Source: Aptenodytes patagonicus
Lineage: Eukaryota; Chordata; Aves; Sphenisciformes; Spheniscidae
Direction of reading: 5' to 3'
Length of the DNA stretch: 64,000 nucleotides
Assembly: GCF_965638725.1 (NCBI RefSeq)
Contig: NC_134959.1
Span: 13,054,917 to 13,118,916, forward strand
In this document: positions 14,111 to 25,704 of the stretch, in pieces
Position numbering within the stretch: position 1 is the stretch's first letter
How the letters are laid out: each line of letters opens with the position of its first letter
Position numbers and translations under genes: made by a program
The notes under the pieces: generated by a model
Databases searched by the model: none
What the model was told of the DNA's origin: nothing
Seen by the model: only the letters and a program-made list of their open reading frames with translations

Positions 14111-14890
14111 GAAGATCAAAATGATAAAATAGTAATGTGCCAACAAAAAAGGATTGAATGGGCAGAGACTAGTAACATTGTCCTCTTCAAGCCTTAATGG
14201 GCAGGGATGAATGGCGACAGACTATCCTTCACTACCAGGCAGCTATATACTGTGATTCTCTCAAGGTGAAAATGTTCTTTTTTCATACGCATGCCACACA
14301 GAGCCAGAATAAGAGGGAGCTGCTGAGCAGAATCCCACTTGTCCCCCTGCCTCCACAGACATACACAAGCTATGGTCGAGGGATGGTGCTTTTCCATCGT
14401 AGCTGCTTTTCAAGGAATACAAGCCTACTACGCACAGACATTGTAATTGCAAAACTCTGTGGGTACCTCCCCAGCAACCTCATGCTTCCCCCATGTCTTT
14501 TACACCTCATTACTGCTAGTCTTCCTGGAACTGGCATGTTATCTAGTTCTTCTCTACAAGGGAGTGCAGAACCCATTTGATTTTAAAGGCTTTTATTTTA
14601 AGATGAACAGAGATGAAAAGTACTTCATAAAACGTGAGAAATCTGGCAGCTGTTCACCTTACCCCTGCTCTCTGAGCATACCATTAGCCCTGAACAGGTT
14701 AGAGTCTTCAGTACGGTGTATACAACAATTTATATTGGCCTTGTTTAATGAAAACACCGGTTTTCATCTGTATTCGAAAGAATCGGTCTGAAACACAAAA
14801 TACTGCATGTACCAGGAGTGAATTGTGGTCATAGAGGTGGTATTTTCTCCTTTAGGAAATTCTCTGATGTGCAAGTGGTCACAAAGCACT

Positions 14891-14959
14891 GGGTCAAATT
14901 TATCCCCAATGTAATTTCATTAAAATCACAGAAGTTGTGCCCAGAATGAATTTAGCCCA
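14891..14959. repeat. Palindromic MITE-like relic
   Basis: The segment opens with GGGTCAAATTTAT and closes with ATGAATTTAGCCC, imperfect inverted repeats of each other. The centre reads 'catt aaaatcac', a worn form of the CATTGAAGTCAATGG core I recall from a family of short palindromic repeats in turtles and birds. Its non-autonomous DNA transposon nature is inferred from the terminal inverted repeats. No target duplication was resolved. Confidence 0.5.
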
Positions 14960-15147
14960 TTATTATTTCAATGCTAAATATAGGGCAACTCTATAAAAAT
15001 GAAGTAGAGATAGTGATGAAAAAATACGTTCTCTAATTAGTTTTCCTTTCTACGGTTTTGATACGGGAAGAAACTACAACTGCCTATCGTGATTATTTCC
15101 TCTTAAACAGCATTGCTCACCTAAGAACTTCAAAGACTTTTCAGGTA

Positions 15148-15268
15148 TTAGTCAATTTTAAGCTCACAACATCCTGTGAGGTATGAGGAATTCTATTAGC
15201 ACTAAAGGTGAGGGAAATGAAGCAAGGAAAAGTTACATGTACAAGGTCTTGAAAAGAATTTGGCAGAC
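15148..15268 (+). repeat. MIR-like SINE relic (copy 2)
   Basis: The order of landmarks fits MIR: 'ctcacaacatcctgtgaggta', then 'ttctattagcac', then 'gggaaatgaagcaaggaaaagtta', then 'acaaggtctt', then 'ttggcagactcagta'. The 5' block (ctcacaacaaccctatgaggta in my memory of MIR) is the most convincing. It is diverged throughout, with approximate ends. Confidence 0.6.
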
Positions 15269-18200
15269 TCAGTAGTCAATCTAGAAGAATTGATGACTTT
15301 TCCTACTGCAACCAATAGTCAAAAGTATCTTCCAACAGAAGAAAATAAAATGACAGACTAGTAGCTGGTTTTTAACCTTATTCTTATGTATATTTCAAAT
15401 TAATATGTTGTCCATTTTCTTTCTTTCATATTACCACAGGACAAAATCCTATGCTTCTGAGCTCAGCAATGAAGTTTTAATCACCTCAATATACATCCTT
15501 CCACAATATATATTTTTCTGTCTACCAAAGACATAATGGCTACTCCTTTTATGGGAAACCAGGATTTAATCCAGTAAGTCTGTGAGAATCAATATTCTTG
15601 TGAAATGACACCATGTTGAAGTTATTTTATGTTATGTTGATGGTTAGCTAATTTTGTAATGGAGACATTTCTTCTAGAAACAGACATAGTATAATTTAGT
15701 GGTAAAAACGTCAATCACAAGGGGTTGAACACTTATGTCAGGGCAGGAAGAGGGCAGATTTATTGATGGAAATGTATCTATATACTCTTTGTGGCACTTT
15801 GACCTGAAATATCCATTTTGGTTATAATTTTGTTTTGTGAAAATGACATCAACTGCAATCACTAATGTAAAAATGACACTGGAATGCTTTGTTCCACAGG
15901 CCTGATTTAAAAGTCTTGCTGATGTTTGTTATAGTAACAGCTTCTCAATAGCAAGCGAATTAAGGTACTCATTTAACTGCTCGTTTTTTCTGTTTGTAGG
16001 ATTTTGTAATAGATGACAACCTCAGAAAAAACACAGTGTTCTTTTTTCTACTGTTTAATGTTGTTTAAATAATAAATATATAGCTTGTTTCATAATGACA
16101 TTGAGGTAACCAAGAGAAGGAGGCATGGTGCTCTGGATAATACTATACGTGGATATATTCCTGTGTAGCTTTTCATCCTAATGCCGGTTAACCACCCACC
16201 CAAAGCCATAAAAATAATAGGAATGGGTAGGAGAGGATGGAATAAAATAAGTACAGAGGTTGAGAAAGAATAAGTGACAAGAAAGGAGACAAAGAAACAG
16301 TACAGTGCAAAACACAGGGAACATAGGAATGTCTCGTTTGTGACTTCAGCTTTTTTTAAATGAAATTATAAAATCCTTATCAACTTAATGGACTTTCGTA
16401 TTATTATTCCAGATTTACAATGGTGTAACCAAAAACAGAATCTGGCCAACCCTCAGCTTAAAGGATAGGAAAAAGATCATTAGGAACAATGTGAATTTTA
16501 CAGAGGACCTGTGCTATAATGTGAAGTACTGGTTATTGTCTATTTTCTGCTGCACTATCATTCCCCAAAAGAGTGCCTTTTACCAAATGATATCATGACT
16601 CCCTAATTATTAAAGGCGTAATTAATCTCTGGGCTAGTCCTGAGAAATCTGCACTTTACTGTAGAGTGATTCTTGCACAATTGAAAGTTTAATTTAGTAT
16701 AAATAATGATGGGGTGTTTTCCCAGGTAGAACACAATCCATTCAAGCTTTCCCATTTTCTACCCTTCCATTTACACCCTTTGCATGACTACCATGCAAAG
16801 CTTACAGCTTGCTTTTCTCTAACAATCACCTTTTTTCACTGAGATATACAAAATTCATAATCTGTTTTGTAAATCTTAATTCTTGGCTCCTTTTCAGGCA
16901 AACAAAATGACAGAATCGGAGACCATCCAATGTCCTGCTCTGTGCTGAGTCACAATGATTTTCTCACTTAAATATAGAAACCATTTAGAGTCTGGGTAGA
17001 TTACAACTTTCCAGCAGGACTAGAAGTGGGAATTTGCCCTATATTTTAAGGCCATGATCCCCAAAGATGTTTCTTTTGAGTGGTATCCTAGGCTTTCTAT
17101 AAACTTGATTCATCGGAAACAGTCCTCAAACTAAAGGCTGCTCATTAGAGAACGTAGAGCACTGCTCATAACATCACTACTGGTGATGGTATGATAAATC
17201 AATAGGGCACTAATGCAACAGTATATTTGTTTGCACACTATCAAGCACAGCTAGGCAGCTTGTTCACAGGTTGCCTGTCATGCATCTCCATGTGGACTGG
17301 GAGAAGGTAGATCGGGAAAGCATCCGATCCTCCCAAAAGTTAGGACTGTTCATTAAGTGGTCACTGATCTACAAACTGGAGAAGAATCAAAATAGTAGTA
17401 AGACTGAAATTTAGCTCACTTTCACATTTTGCCAGTCAGATCATGGATAGTTAGTACGTGCCTCAGAGAAATGCTGACTGGCAGGAAGATTAGAAGAAAT
17501 TCATTATTAGAATAAGAAAAATGTAGCTAATGTTTTGGGCATTTGGGGTTTTTTAAAGCAGAATTTTGTTGTTTTTTCTTAACCCTAGACATCTGAGTCC
17601 TGCCCATTTGCATAGGTAATACTGCTATCGTATTTATTCACACTGCTCATAAAAGAGCACATCACAAAAGTGCCTGGAAAATAAAACTCCAATGAGAAGG
17701 GACCCATCAAGTTTAAATGGAGGTTTATATTGCGGCATTATGAGACAGAGGCTTGCACATTTGCAGCTCCCATGGCAGAAAGTGAAACTCTGAACAATTA
17801 AAGCAGCACAGACATCCTGCCCTAAAGGACTGTAAGCATTTAAAAAAGCAGCCATGACCTCTCTTTACTGGGCCTGTTTTCTATTTAATTTACAGTCTTT
17901 ATTAGCCAACAAAATCTTGGCTGGATCTTAGTCAAAGTGATGAATATACAAGCATTTTGATCTACAGTTTGGGGCACTTCAGAGTATACTTTACTTTATG
18001 ATCATTTGTAATCAAGGTCAGAGCTCTGGCAGTAATTTAGATACCACCTAAACATATTTATAATATATAAATTGCTTTGCAGTAGCATGCATACTGTCCT
18101 TTCTATTTTTGTTCACAGTAAGATTGGAGTTGCAAATGCTCAGGCTCTCAAAAAGTTACTCCTACAAGTATGCGTAAGCAGCTCCATACCTAAGTTTCTC

Positions 18201-18980
18201 TTATTCAGTTCCCACAAGAGCACACAAAAATGGAGCATACATGTATGGCAAACAAAAATGGTTTGTTTTCATTGGTTTATTGAAATATGAGCTTGGGAGA
18301 GTAGTAATACAAATTACTAACTTTGTGGGGAAAAAACAAACAAACAAAAAAAAGCCTTAAAACCTTTGAAGAGGAGTTTTTGTTCTTTGCGTCATCTGTT
18401 TTTCTCACTTTTCCATATACTTTGCTCATGCACCAAAAGAGTTTTCTGCTTTGTCAGAGACAAGCAGTTTCAGAAGTGTTCGTTCCCCTTTTCAAGTACA
18501 GGGACTCTCTTTCATGCCAGCAGCGTCTTGGAAAACAAAAACTAAAGGTGTGACCACTGTATTAGCACCATCATCTCAGGTTCTAGGCCCAGTTCTTTCT
18601 AGACATTATGTCTTTCTATGCACAATCTCTCTAGATTGGTGCTTGCTAGAACAAACCTTCTGATTCTTGTACTTCACCTCTACAGTTTGACCTTTCGACC
18701 AGCACAACTCAAACGTTCATTCAAACCCCAGCATTGAGTCTCAGTTACTTTGGCCTTGGCAGACGGATACCTTGCCCATTCACTCTGACACTGGTGCAGG
18801 GATGCATTTTCAAATTTAATATAGTATCATCTCCCTCTTCCACCACGCACCCTTTCATCGGCTCCTTCTTTGTCCCTGCAGCTAAAAATGTCCTATGGAT
18901 GTTTTAAGGCCTACATAGGCTCTCCACAGACTGTTTGTCCCTATCACATCCATGAGGTACTGACAGATCAACATGCATCC
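15269..18980. other. Intergenic sequence, one further small MITE-like fragment
   Basis: No exon was found. At 16412-16447 the run 'gatttacaatggtgtaacc ... agaatctggcca' looks like one half of the same class of palindromic amniote repeat seen at 14.9 kb. The rest is AT-rich sequence without recognisable structure. Confidence 0.45.
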
Positions 18981-18989
18981 ACCATTCAC

Positions 18990-19375
18990 AACAGATTTCA
19001 TCACCGATACCTTAAATTTTGAACCATACTCGTTTTGTTTTCTCCTGTGAGGGTCCACTCCCATAAAAATCTTCCAAGCTACTACACTTGCCCTTCTTCA
19101 CATCCTCCCTTAAAACTCTCCTCTGCTGTGACACCTTAAAAAAAAATGATAGTGGTTAAGCAGCTGATGTGCTGTGACTGCACAGTGATCATTATTATCT
19201 CCCAGTTACCTTGTCATTTCTGCCCCTCTCCCCATCTGTTTGCTGTCTCTTGTCTTTTGCTTAGATTAAAGACTCTTTGGGGTAGGGACCACGCCTGTAT
19301 TTCCTGTGCATTTGGATACTGTCCTGCATGAACAATCTTGGGTTCTAGGCACTACTGCAGTGCACATAAATAAGA
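18990..19375 (+). repeat. Ancient amniote LINE 3' end (CR1/L2 group)
   Basis: The segment keeps, in order, several phrases of a LINE 3' region that I recall as abundant in turtles and crocodilians: 'cttcacatcctcccttaaaactctcctctgctgtgacacc', then 'ggttaagcagctgatgtgctg', then 'catctgtttgctgtctcttgtcttttgcttagatt', then 'aagactctttggggtagggacc', ending in 'ttctaggcactactgcagtgcacataaataa'. All are diverged, which implies an insertion older than birds. The minus and plus open frames inside are not coding. The element probably starts further left; the 5' limit is uncertain. LINE group is from memory. Confidence 0.6.
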
Positions 19376-19453
19376 ATTACTAAAGTAAAATCCTCTGCAT
19401 TTTTGTATGCATAAATTATAGTCACATCCTGTAATCCATTTTTCAGGCTAAAC

Positions 19454-19493
19454 AATTGACTTCAATGGGAGTTGAGCCAGGGCAGGAGTTGGC
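19454..19493 (+). repeat. Fragment of palindromic amniote repeat
   Basis: The run 'attgacttcaatgggagttg' followed by 'caggagttggcc' is a well preserved half of the ATTGACTTCAATGGGAGTT core that recurs in this window at 14.9, 33.6, 40.0 and 43.3 kb. Only one arm is recognisable. Confidence 0.45.
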
Positions 19494-19499
19494 CTATAG

Positions 19500-22400
19500 T
19501 CTTTATTCAAAACAAGCAACATCACATATTATTAATCACTTAAATAGAGACTATCACATTCAGTGATGCAATCCTACCTGTGGATAAAATAAATACCTTT
19601 CCAGAAACCTTATGACTTCTCTCATGTACGCTAGGCCAGGCTGCTTTTAAGAAAACTATTGTTCTGCCAGGGATAACAAGATTGCAGTGACTCCCTGGTC
19701 ATATTTCCTTCATGTTGACTGCTTGGAGGTTGGCAAAAGGCTGGTGAATAACCAGCAGTCAGTTGTATGCCACCCTGTCTTTGCCCAAGAGGTCTAGAGG
19801 TAGCTGTTACATCCCATTCAGAGCTTTTATCTCCCACTAGAGCAACACAAAACAGTCTTCTGGGGGCTGTAGTTTTGAATTTTATTCTGAATTTTGTTAA
19901 TATCCTCAAATATAGCTTTATCCATATTGCAACCATAGCTCTAAGCTGCTAGTTATAATTCACCAAAGTCTTGGGGAGACAATCAGTTTGGCCAAGAATG
20001 CAGCTTGGGAAGAATCTCAAGCTATTTGTACATGCCTGCATCATAACTGTTGGTGGGAGAGGTGGTTAAGGAGGCCACTGTCTCCTGTAGTGTTCTTGAG
20101 GAACGACAGCTGTGTGCTTCCTCCCATGTAACTTGGAAGAACTGCAACGGAGAGGAAAGCCAAAGCCAAAAATAAAAACATGCGCAAAAACAGTGAGTAA
20201 AATCTGCCAGATTCAAGGAGCTGTTGTACCACTGGAGATAAGCCAAAAATCTGTGGAAGTCCCCTATTAATGCAATGGCTTGGTTATAATTGCTTCCCCC
20301 ACACCCCACCCCTTCCTTCCCCAGGTGAATCTTGTCTTGCACGTATAAGACAGACTAGAAAAAGCACACACACTTTTTCCAGAGTTATAATGTTTGTTTT
20401 ACAGGCTTTCTGCCTGAAAGTGTATTTTTTTTCATCTTCTCTTGCAAAGTGTGGGGCTTCCTAAGTTGTTGATGTGTGAAAGTGAGACAAGTCCTTAATA
20501 TACTCAGTAAATCCAGTCTGTATATGCTTACTTTCTACTCAAATTGATTATTATTTTAGCTAAGGGTTAATCTTAAATAAATGTTCCTAGATTGTGTTGC
20601 TTTCCACTTTCTGCCAGTGTTTAGGTCATTAGATGCTGGTCTGTAAATGAACCATGCGGATAAGACCTAATGTTAAATATCTAGGACTTCCTTATACAGG
20701 GAAAAATGCAGGAGGGATAAGAATCTCCTTGCTTCAGACCATAAGACAGCTATTGACTTTCTAGCACTAGGAAGAAACCTTCTGAAGCATTTTCTGTTTG
20801 CCATCATCTGAAACAAGATGCTGAATTAGAAGCACAGTTGATCCTGGTGTGATTCAAAACCCCCTATGTTTCCATTGGCATAATAAAAGTGCTCATAGCT
20901 GCGTAGCAAAATTGCTCCAGTGGAATAAAGAGTATATATGGAACCAGAAGTAAAGTCCAGGTTCCTTCCTAGCCTTTTACAAAAGGACATAGCATGTTTA
21001 TCTAGAAAAGGGGGTTTGTTGGTTTTTTTTCTCAAAGGACATAGGAAATGTGTAACTTTATATTGAATTCAGTGTTTACTGTATTCTCAGCAACGCGCCT
21101 CTATACCCATAGATTTGGGGGCTTCTTCAGTCAATTATTTCTGTGTTATTGGGGAGAAAGTTATGTAAATATTTTGAGTGGAATGCTATGGTATATCTGA
21201 AAACTGCCTATGCTTTCCTGTCTGGGGAAAGCATGCAGTACTGAGTAGATAAAGCAAAACTTCATATTTATTTTAGATAATTTAGTCTCTAATTATACAA
21301 AAGTGATGTGAGAGAGAGACACAGAATCTGACCCAGAATTGTGACTAAAAAATAATAATATTATCCTAATTAAAAACCATATAAGAGTTTGTTATCCAGC
21401 CTCAAATCCCTGACAGACTTGTATGGCTCAAATAATCGCAGCATTTGCAGGCTAAAGATTTAGTAAAAGTTTCATGGAAAAAAAGATCCCTAATGAATTC
21501 TCAGTGTTTTTTAATATTGTGCCTCTTCTACAACAATGATGGCTTTTGGGGACTCTTGCTCACTTATGGGACATGTGGGTCATTCGAAAGCTTGAATATT
21601 CATTATGAGATGAGCTGGAACTGGATGTGCAATATGTTTGGTTGAAAACTAAATTTTATGTAAATTCTACAGTGATGTTTTCTGGCTCAGTTAGAATCCA
21701 TTCTACTGTTTATCTTTATACTAATAATGGTCTCTTGGGCTTCTTTTTAAGCCTCTCTGTATACTTTTTTTTTATTTTAAAATGAAAGATGACAATCCAA
21801 AGAAAACAATTTTTAAAGATAGAAATAGAAACACTAGGTAAAAGGAATTAGCAATGCAATCTCTGCATATATTATGTGGAAAACTTGGGCAAAATTGCAG
21901 CTTGGAATTTTATTCCTAGGACATTAACTGTTTCATGTGTGAACAATGTTGCTGTTCCGGTTCCACGTATTTCAAAAAACATTTGGATCTGCTTTTGATT
22001 TCTATTTCTGGATATTTTTGTAATATTTATTAAAATATTCCTTCTCCAGAGTGGTAAATCCAGTCCTCTGGAAGAAATAAAATCTGTGGCATAGCTCTGA
22101 AATGAGAATTAACCTTGATTACTACAGTAATTTACTAATCAAAACTGGAGATCTGCTAATCAAGCCTGAATTACCAGCTGCTTGATTTTTATAGTGACAT
22201 AACCAAAATTGAACATTTGGTAAACAAGAGTCTTATTTATGAGGGGAAAAAATTGGCATATGGCCATATTCATCTTAATACATTTATCACTATATTGTTG
22301 TGATTTCCTTATCTGCTGACGTAGGCATCCCCCTTCTAAGTTAACCCATCCACCTTACCCCAGAAGGATGAACACTGAATTTTAGATTACTCCAGAACTG

Positions 22401-22600
22401 GAGTCAGAGTAGACAATCTCACATTTCAAGAGAGGTTTTCTGATCTACCTGTTGGTTTTGGACCCAGGGAGGAGACCAACTAATATATTGCAACAGCCTT
22501 ATATTATAGAGTTGGTTAGAAAGCACCTTGGAATAAAGGAAGCAGAAAACTGAAAACAGAAATGAGAGTAATGGAGAACTGCCAATAAGCAGACAGCTGG
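19500..22600. other. Intergenic sequence, no gene seen
   Basis: No exon, repeat or RNA gene could be supported. The sequence is AT-rich with short poly-A and poly-T runs. A purine-rich, GA-repeat-like patch lies near 21309-21322. Confidence 0.5.
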
Positions 22601-22607
22601 GAAAAGC

Positions 22608-22790
22608 TGCAGGAGGAAATGGCAAAGAGCATCCATGCGGCGCTGGTGAGCCCCGGGGCCGGAAGGGGTGCGGGCAGCTCTGGAGAAGCAGGAGAGCGGG
22701 GAGAAGACCCAGGGGAAATGGTGAGAGTGAATCACCGAGGGCCTGACGGAGGAAGCCACCGACCACTCCTGTGAGTAAGTGCACCGCTCG
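22608..22790 (+). other. Isolated GC-rich patch, possible non-coding exon
   Basis: A block of clearly raised GC with several CpGs sits alone in AT-rich desert. Three good plus-strand donor-like sequences fall in or at the end of it: CTG|GTGAGC after 22645, ATG|GTGAGAG after 22720 and CCT|GTGAGTAAGT after 22770. No acceptor or partner exon was identified, so this may be an lncRNA exon, a small orphan CpG island or a chance feature. The minus-strand open frame through it (22419-22811) lacks any domain. Confidence 0.25.
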
Positions 22791-22810
22791 TATAAATGGA
22801 CAATGTGCCA

Positions 22811-24350
22811 ATTATTATAGCCTATCTGATGGGCCTGGGATTTTTAAAGTATTTGTCTGGTTTCCGTAAGTGCAACTAATTTCATGTTTTTAATCATTTC
22901 TTTCGGTCTGATTTCTGTTCATTTTTTCAGCTCCCAGATGGCATCCTGTATCCACTGACACAGAAAATAATTTCCCAGTATTTTCTTTAATGAATGACCT
23001 ATTATGAACAAGCAGAAAAGCCCCATATTGTACAATTCTTCCATAGAAAAACTGATAATTAATATAAATGGAGAGAAGCCCCCAAAATGGGAATCTTTTT
23101 TGTTGTTTGAACACTGGATGGTATTTCATTGAGGTGGCTTGAGCATTTTTTAAAAAATCCTGTTCAAATGATATTGTCATGGGTAATTGTGCCGTTAAAA
23201 AGGTAAAGAACAGAAACACAAAAAGATTATTTCTAGAATAATGTTTACAGCATGAAATTCTCAGCTAGTCAGGCTCTTTCCCATTCTCTGGATGTTACTT
23301 TAGACCTACTCCCTCATTCTCTCAATTTTTAGCATAGAAAATATATACTAAAGTTAGTGCTGCTGCCATTTTTTCACCATCTTATCTCACAAACCTGAAA
23401 TACTGTTTTTTGCTTTAGGTCTTGAATGTGCTTGTGCCTAACAAGAATGAAGAAGCATAGGGATGAATTAAAATGCACTGAATGGTTTATAGCATATTTA
23501 GACCTTGAAGAACGTGTGTGTATAGTGTATAGGTCGTTTAAACACGGCCCCGCAAAGCTGCAAGGGACCGCAGCTCAGCACGGGCCAGCCTCGCGTGCAG
23601 CCTGCACAGCCTTACGGCTCTCCTGCAGCAAGTGCAGTCCAATCACATCATGCAGCAATTAGAGCAGCACACTTAGCTGCTTGGATCAACTGACATTTCT
23701 TCAGAGTGGTTTTAAGTATCAGGAAAATGTGAGCAACTATAAGCTAAAACAGAGAGTGCTATTCCTAATATTGGGTACTCTTGGCAGGAGGGACATCCAT
23801 GAGGATAAAGATTCCAGATTTTAGGGATGGATCCTGTAAGTACACTCAGTAGGCAATGACTTAGAACATTTAGAAGGCCAAAGAAATAAGAGTGAAATAA
23901 GTGGCTTAGACGGAGTTAAGCAAGAGGGGATATTTCCCCCTGACAACTGGAATAGGACTCTGCTCCACTCCATTTCATGTTCCTGCTTCTCCCTGAAGCC
24001 ATGTCCGTGCATCCAGAAACTTTCCATCAGAAGTGCTCAGTATTGCCTTGCATGTTTAGGATGACCTTTACACCCCGTCAAAACTTCAGAAGCCCAACAA
24101 ATCCACCTGGAAATTTGGATCATTTCAGACTGCACTGGGACATAACAGGAGCTCCGCAGAGAGAAGGAGCATATGAAGTCACTGAGGAGGGAGTACTTGC
24201 AAGGAGGGAGTGATTGCTATGGAGGAAGGCCAGAAAAAAGGTAGAAAACAACAACAAAAGTAGCGGCAGAAAAACTGGGAAGAGGAAGCAAAACTGGTGA
24301 AGTGACACCATAATGTTTTACTGGCTCTAAAGCAAGGAAAAATTATGAAA
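22811..24350. other. Intergenic sequence, small GC patch
   Basis: No gene seen. A short GC-richer patch with several CpGs is present at about 23541-23620 but carries no recognised exon or motif array. Confidence 0.45.
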
Positions 24351-24361
24351 GCATTCATTTA

Positions 24362-24545
24362 TTCATTTTCAGCCAAAGAAAAAAAGAGGACATAAAAAGA
24401 GGCAAAAAAAAAAAAAAAAGAACAGAAAGTAGAACATGTGAAGAAAAAGGACAGCAAAGGAAGAGGGAATTAAAAGAGGAGAAACAAGTGCTGGAAGTAA
24501 AGCAGTGGATGGTGGGGGAGGAGGCAGCACAAAGAGATCTGACAT
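24362..24545 (+). repeat. Polypurine tract
   Basis: The plus strand is almost entirely A and G over roughly 180 bases, with a 16-base A run ending near 24419 and repeated aagagga/gaaaagg words. Such tracts can form triplex DNA and mutate by slippage. No function is implied. Confidence 0.6.
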
Positions 24546-25280
24546 ACAGGGCTTTTAGGTAAGTGAGTTTTATTTGTATATGTCATTTCCTACTTTTTAT
24601 TGCATTTCTCTGGCAACCATCCCACAGTTCCATAATCTATGGGTGGGTGGGAGGAGGTGGCTAAGAGGGCAAAATGGTAGGTTTTGGCAGAATATTGACA
24701 TGACTTGAGTCAGGTCGTTACTCGTGGTTGTCATTAGACAAATAGTGAAACTGGGTTAATGGGGCAGGTGTTTATGAATCCTACAGGCTAGAGGAGGCTC
24801 AGTTTTCAAAACCTGACTCACACAGAAAGGGAGAGGCCCAAATGATTCAATGCAGTGAAAGCGATGGCGAGCAGCGGTTTCAGCACTGCAGGGGCCACAG
24901 GGGCCTATTTCAGATTTACAGGATGGTTCTCAACTGTCAGGTATGCTTCAGTCTCTTAGCAGACTTAGGAAGGTGGACACTGCATAGGTTTCTGTATTGT
25001 TAACTTCCTTTTTTGCAACCATGGGATGGAAATAATATTTTTTCTAGTGCAAAATGAGATTCTGAAGCACAACTATATGGCAAAACATGACTTTCATGGA
25101 AAATGTTCTGAACTCTGAGTCTCCATCTTTTCTGGGTGCCTTTGTTTCTTCTTGCCCTCTGTTTGACTCTCTACAGGATTTTTTTCTAATTATCTTGACT
25201 TTAAAATGGAAAAATTTCTAAAACATACGGTGTCATATAAAATGAGTTAGAATTTTTGAAAACTTTAGAACATATGCAAT
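24546..25280. other. Intergenic sequence, no gene seen
   Basis: Nothing recognisable beyond a G-rich run at about 24640-24665. Confidence 0.45.
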
Positions 25281-25284
25281 AGCT

Positions 25285-25700
25285 GCCATCCTCAGTCAGA
25301 CAAAATGTCCATATAAACCAGTGTCTTCCCTCAGAGTGAGAAAGAGCAAATGCCTAGGGAAAAAGTGTATGAACTCTGATATATCGCCATATAGAGCAAT
25401 CCTTCTTCCCCTGTGTGCTTCTGCCCTCCGAGGATCGGTAACTTAGACGTTTTGATTTGGAGGCTGGATCTTGATCATCATATTTAGTAGCTAGTGATGG
25501 ATTTCGTTTGCATGATTTCATGTAATTCCTTTTATGGTCCATTTACACTTTTGACCTCCACACCATCCCATGGCCATGAGTTCCGTAATTTCATTATGCA
25601 CTGTGAGGATAAAGTACTTCTTTTGTTTGTTTTAAGACTGATGCCTGGTCATTTAATTGGGGCTCCTAGTCCTTGCATTTGTGGGAACTGTTGAATAATG
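25285..25700 (+). repeat. Ancient amniote LINE-derived repeat (turtle-like)
   Basis: The right half keeps phrases of a repeat I recall from turtle genomes: 'ccatggccatgagttccgtaatttcattatgcactgtgaggataaagtacttc', then 'ttttgtttgttttaagactgatgcctggtcatttaatt', then 'ggggctcctagtccttgcat'. The left half has 'gtcagacaaaatgtccatataaaccagtgtcttccctcagagtg', which fits the preceding part of the same element. Divergence is high, so the insertion probably predates birds. The assignment to the CR1 group is an inference from memory; a library search would settle it. Confidence 0.55.
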
Positions 25701-25704
25701 GCTT

